The notes under the pieces were generated by a model that was not told where the DNA came from, searched no databases, and saw nothing but the letters and a program-made list of their open reading frames with translations. 64,000 nt of DNA, taken from contig NZ_OZ246016.1 of assembly GCF_965230735.1 (NCBI RefSeq), positions 558,001 through 622,000 on the forward strand, read 5' to 3'. Source of the stretch: Motiliproteus sp965230735. GTDB lineage: Bacteria > Pseudomonadota > Gammaproteobacteria > Pseudomonadales > Balneatricaceae. This document shows positions 1 to 6,523 of the stretch, piece after piece; the stretch's first letter is position 1; each line of letters opens with the position of its first letter. Position numbers and translations under genes: made by a program.

Positions 1-470
1 CCCCGAGCGCGTTCATTTTTGTTGCAACAAAAACGAACCAAAAAATGCTTTGCCCGATGACTTGGCCCTCCGGGCTTCCCTGCGCGCTGAATAGGAAAAC
101 GGGCTCCGATGGAAACTCGGCCTGCGGCCTCAAACAACCATCGTCACTTTTCCGTTTGCCTATTCAGTGCTCGGCTGCGTCAAGGGCGGTAGAGGCCGTG
201 CAAGCCAACACCACATCATCTCAGGATTAACTCCCACTCCCCTTTTGCGCCGGTGAGCATTGAGCGGGTCGATGGATCAGCGAAGACGGCTGTCTGAGAG
301 AGCGTAGCGAGCGAGTTTCCGTCGTAGCCCATCGGGCCGTTCAACGCGCAACGAAGTCGGCGAAGCCGACCAAGCAAGCGGGGCGCTTTTTCTTTGGTTC
401 GGTTTCTTTTGCGCGGGCAAAAGAAATGAACGCGCTCGGGAAGAGCGCAACAAGGACGCTCAGCAAGCAA
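1..470. repeat. Structured dispersed repeat, copy A (two divergent hairpin modules)
   Basis: This gene-free stretch is a copy of the long intergenic repeat also found at 34445-34905 and 34968-35430, in the opposite orientation. Module M1 reads on the minus strand from about 195 down to the window edge; module M2 reads on the plus strand from about 240 to 460. M1 has a 16-bp stem, 87-102 with 152-167 (CTGAATAGG pairs with CCTATTCAG), enclosing a GGCC-GCA-GGCC hairpin, followed by a small hairpin at 65-75 and an inverted repeat around a TTGCAA centre near 11-38. M2 has stem 260-275 with 329-344, then a TCGGC-GAA-GCCGA hairpin and a GAAC-flanked inverted repeat ending near 455. Short open frames inside are not credible genes. 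The left end may continue outside the window. Confidence 0.8.
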
Positions 471-502
471 AGATAATCAGCCTTACCGCCATCTTTGCCG
501 AA

Positions 503-532
503 AAGAAAAAAGGGGCTGATAAAACAGCCCCT
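503..532 (-). terminator. Rho-independent terminator after astC
   Basis: Read on the minus strand, a GGGGCTG/CAGCCCC stem with a six-base loop is followed directly by a run of T. It lies 18 bases past the astC stop codon and separates astC from repeat copy A. Confidence 0.85.
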
Positions 533-549
533 TAACAACTAACGCAGGA

Positions 550-1767
550 TTAGCCTTCCGCCAACACCTTAGCGATGGCCCGCTCCAGTTTCGCCATCCC
601 TTCCAGAATATCCGCCTCATCGATAATCAGCGACGGCGTCATCCGTAGCACCTTAGGTCCAGCCACCAGCAGCATCAGTCCTTCTTCACGGGCGGCGGCC
701 AGGAACTGGGCGCCTTTGCCGTGCCATTCTTCGGTCAGCTCGGCACCGATCAGCAGGCCACTGCCGCGAATGTCGGTGAAGATACTGTGCTTGCTGTTGA
801 TCGCTTCCAGCTGCTCGACGAACAACTGGTGACGGTGGCCAACCCCGGCCAATACGTCCGGGGTATCGATCAGATCGACGACTGCTTCAGCCACGGCGCA
901 GGCCAGCGGGTTACCGCCATAAGTGCTGCCGTGGGTGCCGAAGCCCAGGCTTTCGGCGGCTTTGGCGGTGGTCAGCATGGCACCGATCGGGAAGCCGCCA
1001 CCCAACGCCTTGGCGCTGGTCAGCACATCCGGTGTTACCCCTAAGCCCTGGTAGGCAAACAGTTCGCCGGTCCGGCCAACGCCGGTCTGGATCTCATCGA
1101 ACACCAGCAGCGCATTATGACGATCGCACAGCTCGCGCACGCCACGAGCGAATTCGGCATCGGCCGGGATCACTCCACCTTCGCCCAAAATCGGCTCCAT
1201 CACCACCGCACAGACGCTGTCGTCCATCGCCGCTTCCAGTGCCGCCAGGTCGTTGTAGGGCACATGATCAATACCACCCGGAACCGGCTCAAAGCCTTCA
1301 CGGTATTTGGGCTGACCACCAACGCTGACGGTAAACAGGGTACGGCCGTGGAACGACTGGCTGAAGCTGATAATGCGATGCTTGTGGGCACCGAAGTTGT
1401 CGTAGGCGTACTTGCGCACCATTTTGAAGGCGGCTTCGTTGGCTTCGGCGCCGGAGTTGCAGAAGAACACCCGCTCGGCAAAGGTCTTTTCGGTCAGCTT
1501 GCTGGCCAGGCGCAGGGCCGGCTCGTTGGTGTAGACGTTGCTCAGGTGCCAGAGTTTGTCGGTCTGCGTCTTCAAAACTTCAACCAGAGTCGGGTGGCAG
1601 TGGCCCAGCGCATTCACGGCGATACCGCCGGCAAAATCGATGTACTCGTTGCCTTCCTGATCCCAGAGTCGCGAGCCTTCACCGCGCACCGGAATCACCG
1701 CCTGGGGCGCATAATTGGGGACCATTACCTGATCGAATGTACTACGGTTTACCTGAAGCTCTGACAT
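550..1767 (-). CDS. astC: Acetylornithine/succinylornithine aminotransferase (AstC/AruC/ArgD family)
   Basis: A PLP-dependent class III aminotransferase of 405 residues, the usual family length. Visible motifs are SGAEANEAA (105-113, cofactor phosphate site), SFHGRT (138-143), FDEIQTG (223-229, ring-contacting Asp) and the Schiff-base lysine K253 in SAKALGGG. In the AST pathway it transfers the amino group of succinylornithine to 2-oxoglutarate; the same family makes acetylornithine in arginine synthesis, and in Pseudomonas one enzyme (AruC) serves both. The catabolic role is favoured because the other ast genes lie a few kilobases away, but it is transcribed alone, with its own terminator, and is divergent from the regulator at 1987. 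The ATG is preceded by AAGGAACAGGCC, a fair ribosome site. Confidence 0.9.
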   Translation of the reverse strand: MSELQVNRSTFDQVMVPNYAPQAVIPVRGEGSRLWDQEGNEYIDFAGGIAVNALGHCHPTLVEVLKTQTDKLWHLSNVYTNEPALRLASKLTEKTFAERVFFCNSGAEANEAAFKMVRKYAYDNFGAHKHRIISFSQSFHGRTLFTVSVGGQPKYREGFEPVPGGIDHVPYNDLAALEAAMDDSVCAVVMEPILGEGGVIPADAEFARGVRELCDRHNALLVFDEIQTGVGRTGELFAYQGLGVTPDVLTSAKALGGGFPIGAMLTTAKAAESLGFGTHGSTYGGNPLACAVAEAVVDLIDTPDVLAGVGHRHQLFVEQLEAINSKHSIFTDIRGSGLLIGAELTEEWHGKGAQFLAAAREEGLMLLVAGPKVLRMTPSLIIDEADILEGMAKLERAIAKVLAEG

Positions 1768-1986
1768 GGCCTGTTCCTTACTGATGAATCTGATCGAACG
1801 CTATAAATGCAGAAAGTGCATAGAAGCCTGCGATTGAGCCTTGATTATGCGTCAACCACAAGGGCCAGGCCCAGAGGTGGAATTGCGCCAAAGCGACCTG
1901 GACTTTTAAACCGCTGCCAAAATGTTGCAAAAAGTGGCCAGATGTAAAATATTCGCAATCTACACTGCGCCGAACCCAGTTCGCCG

Positions 1987-3063
1987 ATGGTCTCGACAAC
2001 AATAACAACGGGTACCCCCAACCGGATGCCAGCCTCCAACGTGCCTGCCAGCAACGCTAAGTCGACCGACACCGCGCCGATGCGGTTCGGTTTTCTGCTG
2101 CTGCCCAACTACTCGCTGATCGCCTTCTCGTCGGCGATCGAGGCGCTGCAGATGGCCAATTGGATTCGTGGGGAGACGCTCTATGAGAGCTGCCTGATCA
2201 GCCGTGACGGCGATCCGGTGATCAGCTCCAGCGGGGTCCAGACCGCAGTCGACCGGGGTCTGGAGCAGTGCGACGATCTGGACGTGCTGTTCGTCTGCGG
2301 TGCCAGCCCGATTGCACGTACCGGCAACGAAGAGGTGTTGGCCTGGCTGCGGCGCCAATCCCAGCGATCGATGGCGTTCGGCGGTATCGGTACCGGCTCC
2401 TACCTGCTCGCCTGCGCCGGCTTGCTGGACGGCTACAAAGCCACCATCCACTGGTGGGACCTGGCCCAACTGCGCGAAGAGTTCCCCCAGACCCACATCA
2501 CCAACAGCCTGTTCGAGGTCGACGGAGGCCGCTACACCTGTAGCGGCGGCACCGCGGCGATGGACATGATGCTGTTTCTGATAGGGCTGAAGCACGGCTC
2601 AGAGCTGGCCGCCTCGATCTCCGAGCAGTTCGTTTGCGAGCGGATCCGCAGCGCCGAAGACAGCCAGCGGATCCCGCTGAAGCACCGGATCGGCGCCAAT
2701 CAGCCAAAACTGATCGAGGCGGTGACCCTGATGGAAGCCAATATCGAGGAGCCGCTCAGTACCGACGACCTGGCCCATCACGTGGCCGTTTCACGGCGGC
2801 ATCTGGAGCGGCTGTTTAAGAAACACCTGCAGACGGTGCCGTCCAAATTCTACCTGCAGCTGCGGATGGAGCGGGCCCGCCAACTGCTGCAACAGAGCGA
2901 CAAGCCGATCCTGCAGGTAGCGCTGGCCTGCGGCTTCAGCAGCGCCTCCCATTTCAGCACCGCCTTTCGCAGCCACTTCGGCCTCACCCCCCGCGAAGAG
3001 CGTAAACGACTGACCGAAACGCCCCAGCTGGCGCCGCAGCGGTCGAGCTTGCATAAGCCTTGA
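1987..3063 (+). CDS. GATase1-like/AraC-family transcriptional regulator, ArgR-type candidate
   Basis: The 358-residue product has an N-terminal class I glutamine-amidotransferase-like domain (about 32-200; the nucleophile-elbow region reads FGGIGTGSY, 131-139, with no catalytic Cys) and a C-terminal AraC/XylS DNA-binding domain with two helix-turn-helix units (about 258-280 and 308-333, including ACGFSSASHFSTAFRSHFG). This architecture is known from Pseudomonas ArgR, GbdR and CdhR, which sense amino-acid or carnitine/betaine signals. Its position, divergent from astC and near the remaining ast genes, makes an arginine-responsive activator the best guess. The exact family member is not certain. 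The first 31 residues are poorly conserved in character and the true start could be the Met at residue 32 (2080); neither candidate has a clear ribosome site. Confidence 0.8.
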   Translation: MVSTTITTGTPNRMPASNVPASNAKSTDTAPMRFGFLLLPNYSLIAFSSAIEALQMANWIRGETLYESCLISRDGDPVISSSGVQTAVDRGLEQCDDLDVLFVCGASPIARTGNEEVLAWLRRQSQRSMAFGGIGTGSYLLACAGLLDGYKATIHWWDLAQLREEFPQTHITNSLFEVDGGRYTCSGGTAAMDMMLFLIGLKHGSELAASISEQFVCERIRSAEDSQRIPLKHRIGANQPKLIEAVTLMEANIEEPLSTDDLAHHVAVSRRHLERLFKKHLQTVPSKFYLQLRMERARQLLQQSDKPILQVALACGFSSASHFSTAFRSHFGLTPREERKRLTETPQLAPQRSSLHKP

Positions 3064-3087
3064 TCAAGCTATTGAGCAGCGGTTAAC

Positions 3088-3369
3088 TTATCCGAGTTCT
3101 AGGTATTTCCATGTAGAGAGACCTAATTCAGCAGCCTTCTTCTTGGCATCTTTCTTCGTTTTAAAGCCTGTCACCCCGTGATTGTACAGCTCGGAGATCG
3201 CCTGCATTTCATCACGAATCATAGGAAAGCTAGTCTCCACTACCCCTTTCCCTCTGGGCTCTTTTTCTTCTTTTCTGAATACATAGCCGATTGTTTCTAC
3301 TTCGATAGGGCCATCTAAATTATCAACGTAAAACTGAGGGTACTTGTGTGTTGTCACTAGAAAATACAT
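3088..3369 (-). CDS. Hypothetical protein, 93 residues
   Basis: I do not recognise this protein. The start at 3369 is chosen because AAGGAAGGG sits six bases upstream; a longer frame begins at 3405 without such a site. The product is charged and lysine-rich at its end (KTKKDAKKKAAELGL, about 71-85), has no signal peptide or membrane segment, and starts with a strand-like MYFLVTTHKYP. Its DNA is visibly richer in A and T than the flanking regulators, which hints at later acquisition. It lies between two regulators, in the same orientation as the Lrp-type gene upstream of it, 64 bases apart, so it could be co-transcribed with that gene. Confidence 0.65.
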   Translation of the reverse strand: MYFLVTTHKYPQFYVDNLDGPIEVETIGYVFRKEEKEPRGKGVVETSFPMIRDEMQAISELYNHGVTGFKTKKDAKKKAAELGLSTWKYLELG

Positions 3370-3433
3370 TTTCCCTTCCTTGAGATGATTAGATTGAGAC
3401 AGCAATAAATAACGCTTCTTCGTTTCAGTAACC

Positions 3434-3907
3434 CTAATCCAACAACTCCCCCAACGGATAACCTCGAAACGGCTTATCCTCGTTCAGTACCACATGGCTA
3501 CTGATATTGACCTTGCCGGGCAGCAGGTCGAGCAGGCGGTCGTTGATGGCGTTGTAGCGTCCCATATCGGCGGCCACCACCTTCAGGAACAGGTCGAAGC
3601 TGCCGCTGACGGTGTAGCACTCCACCACTTCCTCGATCTCACCGGCCTGTTGCTGGAACTGCCGGAATGCCTCGGTGCTCTGGTCCTTCAAGCTGACGGT
3701 AGCGATCACGGTGACGCTGCGGCACAGCGCCGGCAGATTCAGCACGCTCAAATACGGACCGATCAGGCCCTGCTGCTCCAGTTTTTTGACCCGGTTCAGG
3801 CAGGAGCTGGGAGACAAGCCGACCCGTTCGGCCAGCTCTTGATTGGTGATCCGCGCCTCACGCTGAAGCGTCGAAATAATCTTGCGATTGATTCTATCCA
3901 GTGACAT
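3434..3907 (-). CDS. Lrp/AsnC-family transcriptional regulator
   Basis: The 157-residue product has the two-part Lrp layout: an N-terminal helix-turn-helix (about 3-55; RINRKIISTLQ, ELAERVGLSPSSCLNRVKKL) and a C-terminal RAM/AsnC ligand-binding domain (about 66-145). Family members bind amino acids and act as octamers that activate or repress amino-acid metabolism. I chose the ATG at 3907 because the protein then begins MSLDRINRK, as is normal for the family; the open frame extends 26 codons further upstream without family-like sequence. It sits within the arginine-catabolism region and faces away from the AstA paralogue at 4321, so control of that gene or its own promoter is plausible. The ligand is unknown. 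Confidence 0.85.
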   Translation of the reverse strand: MSLDRINRKIISTLQREARITNQELAERVGLSPSSCLNRVKKLEQQGLIGPYLSVLNLPALCRSVTVIATVSLKDQSTEAFRQFQQQAGEIEEVVECYTVSGSFDLFLKVVAADMGRYNAINDRLLDLLPGKVNISSHVVLNEDKPFRGYPLGELLD

Positions 3908-4032
3908 CGAAAGGGGGAGTTCTTCAGGAGGTTGATCGATTGACTTGTAACAAGCCGATAGACAGCCCTTTAACAACAAGCCCATGAGGTTGGATCTGTA
4001 AGTTTGGACCCGGATTCTTTACTTTTCAAGCC

Positions 4033-4100
4033 TGCCGAATTTTATTCGGCATGATGTCTATTTTTCGTATTTTATCGTGCGACGGCGGTGCTATTCGGCA
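4033..4100. promoter_or_regulatory. Perfect inverted repeat plus a third half-site in a 413-bp gene-free region
   Basis: Between the Lrp-type gene and the AstA paralogue (3908-4320) there is no gene. It holds TGCCGAAT-TTT-ATTCGGCA (4033-4051), a perfect 8-bp inverted repeat, and a further ATTCGGCA at 4093-4100. The three identical half-sites in a divergent promoter region suggest an operator, possibly for the neighbouring Lrp-type protein. No run of T follows the hairpin, so a terminator is less likely. I see nothing else in the stretch beyond the GAGGGGA ribosome site before 4321. Confidence 0.4.
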
Positions 4101-4320
4101 GCTCATTTTCCGACGCTACCGGTAAACTATTGAGCATTATGAAAAATATTTCGAAGGCTTCTGCAGAGCTGGATCGGTGCGCCAGGGTTAGGCGAAAGCG
4201 GGCGAAATAGCGCAGTTTACCGGGTGTAAATGAGCATATTGAGCCCGGTTTCAACGACGCCATGGGGTGCCGAGTCGGTTCTGCTGGAGTCTTCAGCAGC
4301 CACTGCTTGAGGGGAAGCAC

Positions 4321-5382
4321 ATGCTGATCATCCGACCTTGCCAACATTCCGATCTTGCCGATCTGCTGAGTTTGTCCCGCGCCACCGGCGCCGGGATGAC
4401 GTCGATGCCTGCCGACGAAACCGCCTGGCTGGCCAAGATCGAAGCCAGTCAGAACGCTTTCAGCCTGACTACCGATCCCTCAAAGCCTGCTTCCCATAGC
4501 TACTTTATGGTGCTGGAGGATCCCAACAGTGGCCGAGTGGTCGGTACCACCGCGGTCTATACCGGCATCGGTCTGGAGAAACCCTTCTACTCCTACAAAC
4601 TGTCGACGCTGGTGACCCGCTCCCGAGATCTGGCATTGACCCGCAAAGCTCAGGTGCTGAATCTGGTCAACGATTACACCGGTTCCACCGAAGTCGGATC
4701 GCTGTTCCTGCTGCCAGAAGCGCGCCAGCCTGGCGTCGGGCGTTTTCTGTCCCGTGGTCGATTCCTACTGATGGCCGACTTCCCCACTCGCTTTGGTGAC
4801 CGGGTGATGGCCGAGCTGCGGGGATGGCAGGACGAGCAGGGCCAGTCGCCGCTGTGGCAGCACCTGGGCAGCAAGTTCTTCGGGATCGAATTTCAGCAGG
4901 CGGTCGAGGCCGTAGCACTGAAAGGCCCGCAGTTTATTACCGATATGATGCCGCGCCATCCGATCCATCTGGAGCTGCTCCCCGACAGCGCCCGTGCCGT
5001 GATCGGCAAGCCCCACCCGAGCTCGGCACCGGCGATGAATATGCTGCTCAAGGAAGGGTTTGAGTTCGACGGCTATGTTGACCTGTTCGACGGCGGCCCG
5101 TCGATCCATGCCCAGATCAGCGAAGTTCACAGCGTGCGCGACAGCCGCACTGCACCGATCAGCATCAGCCGAGGTCCGCTGACCGCGGCCACCGAGATGA
5201 TGCTCAGCAACGGCCAGTTGGAGCAGTTCCGGCTGGTCCAGGCCCCGGCCCGGTTGCTGGCCGACGGCCGACTACAGCTGGAAGCCGCTACGGCCGAAGC
5301 GCTGCAGCTGCAGGAAGGAGACGCTGTTCGCTTCCTCGAAAGCCGCCAGGGCCAGAGTCAGGCCCAGAGCGCGGTGGCCTAA
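4321..5382 (+). CDS. AstA-family arginine N-succinyltransferase paralogue (divergent, stand-alone)
   Basis: This 353-residue protein belongs to the AstA family (acyl-CoA N-acyltransferase fold): it begins MLIIRPCQHSDL and shows FYSYKLSTLVTRS, NDYTGSTEVGSLFL, RFLLMADFP and the late signature YVDLFDGGPS. AstA transfers succinate from succinyl-CoA to the alpha-amino group of arginine, the first AST step; related Pseudomonas subunits also accept ornithine. It is one of three paralogues in the window and the least like Escherichia coli AstA (for example VNDYTGSTEVGS where the others keep the more usual form), with a longer, Gln-rich C-terminus. It is alone on the plus strand, opposite the ast operon. 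The ATG at 4321 follows a GAGGGGA ribosome site; an in-frame start at 4267 is less likely. A different substrate is possible. Confidence 0.8.
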   Translation: MLIIRPCQHSDLADLLSLSRATGAGMTSMPADETAWLAKIEASQNAFSLTTDPSKPASHSYFMVLEDPNSGRVVGTTAVYTGIGLEKPFYSYKLSTLVTRSRDLALTRKAQVLNLVNDYTGSTEVGSLFLLPEARQPGVGRFLSRGRFLLMADFPTRFGDRVMAELRGWQDEQGQSPLWQHLGSKFFGIEFQQAVEAVALKGPQFITDMMPRHPIHLELLPDSARAVIGKPHPSSAPAMNMLLKEGFEFDGYVDLFDGGPSIHAQISEVHSVRDSRTAPISISRGPLTAATEMMLSNGQLEQFRLVQAPARLLADGRLQLEAATAEALQLQEGDAVRFLESRQGQSQAQSAVA

Positions 5383-5449
5383 ACCGCCGCATACCAATCC
5401 GGTTCCAGAGCCCTTGCGGTTTAGTGAGGGCTAACCCACTAAATCACCC

Positions 5450-6523
5450 CTAAACCACGAAAGCCCGCTGTGATTCTATTCCCATCGACAGCAGGTAAGG
5501 CTCGCGCTGCTGGGACTCGATAAAATCCTGCTTGCTACGCCAACCGTTCCAACCGATCTGAATCAGACTCTGAGCCACCGCGCCGCCGAGGGTGGCGCCG
5601 GGGCCAAGCAGCACGATCCGCTCAGGGGCATATTCTCGCACCGCCACCTGTATCGCGGCGGTGAAGTCGTAGGGCTGCACCACCTGATGATCGAGGGTGT
5701 AGCGCCACAGCGCCTCAGTGTTGCTCGATAACGGCGACCAGCAACCGCCACGGCCATCGACCAGCGAAATCGTAGGAGACTGGAGCCGATCCGGCGGGAA
5801 CTGCTGTCGACCTTGGGCCGCATTGTCCTGCATCAGCGGGGTATGGAAGGCGGCATGGTTGTAGAGCCGCATCGGGTAGCGGTCTTGCTCCGGTGTCAGT
5901 TCGCCCTGCAAACGTTTCAACGCCGCTTCGTTGCCGCCGAACACCCGCAGACCACCCAGTCGGATCGACAGGTAGAGTTCGCAGCCGGATTCGGAATTGA
6001 TCTGCTCGGTCAGCGTATCCAGCTGTTCGGACCGCCCCGGAATCGGCCGCCAGTCCGAATCCACCTCCGGGTAGATCAACTGCCCACCCGACAATGACTG
6101 GTGCATCAGGGTGCCCATGCCGTTGATCAGTTCGAACGCCTGCGCTGGTCCCTCTGCATCGACGCCCATCGCATTAACCGCACCAAGCGCACCACTGCAG
6201 CCCAGGGCGATATACCAGCCCATGGAGTTGCCGGTCAGGGCACAGATCTCGTAACGGTCCCGGTCGATCGACAGAAAATCGGCGTAGGCGCAGGCCCAGA
6301 TCAGTGCCGAGGCGTTATCTCCGCGGCTGTGCTGGGTCATGCTGTAGCGCTCAACCCCATCCAGCTCGCTGAGCCGGGGTTGACCCAGTGCCTGGCGCTG
6401 CTGGTCCAGGGCCGCCAATAGCGCTGGCTTATCGGCGTGGTAACGCTGCAAGTAGCCCAGCTCGGTGGCGTTGTAGGTGCCGCGCCCGGGGCAGATCACC
6501 AGGGTTTTCAGTTTACTGCTCAT
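5450..6523 (-). CDS. ACP S-malonyltransferase-fold acyltransferase
   Basis: The 357-residue protein has the malonyl/acyl-transferase fold: an N-terminal strand and loop LVICPGRGTYN, the nucleophile elbow TGNSMGWY with Ser100, and a late HAAFHTPLM segment whose His227 fits the second catalytic residue of FabD-type enzymes. Such enzymes move malonyl or other acyl groups between CoA and a carrier protein by way of an acyl-serine. It is longer than FabD (about 310) and has no carrier-protein or ketosynthase gene nearby, so its donor and acceptor are unknown. The ATG overlaps the last codon of the E1 gene (ATGA), which implies translational coupling, and it is the last gene of the arginine operon. 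Confidence 0.75.
   Translation of the reverse strand: MSSKLKTLVICPGRGTYNATELGYLQRYHADKPALLAALDQQRQALGQPRLSELDGVERYSMTQHSRGDNASALIWACAYADFLSIDRDRYEICALTGNSMGWYIALGCSGALGAVNAMGVDAEGPAQAFELINGMGTLMHQSLSGGQLIYPEVDSDWRPIPGRSEQLDTLTEQINSESGCELYLSIRLGGLRVFGGNEAALKRLQGELTPEQDRYPMRLYNHAAFHTPLMQDNAAQGRQQFPPDRLQSPTISLVDGRGGCWSPLSSNTEALWRYTLDHQVVQPYDFTAAIQVAVREYAPERIVLLGPGATLGGAVAQSLIQIGWNGWRSKQDFIESQQREPYLLSMGIESQRAFVV

Noticed and set aside
1..470. Retron, group II intron or insertion sequence as the source of the repeats
   Set aside because: No reverse transcriptase or transposase frame is present in or beside any copy, and no target-site duplication could be seen.
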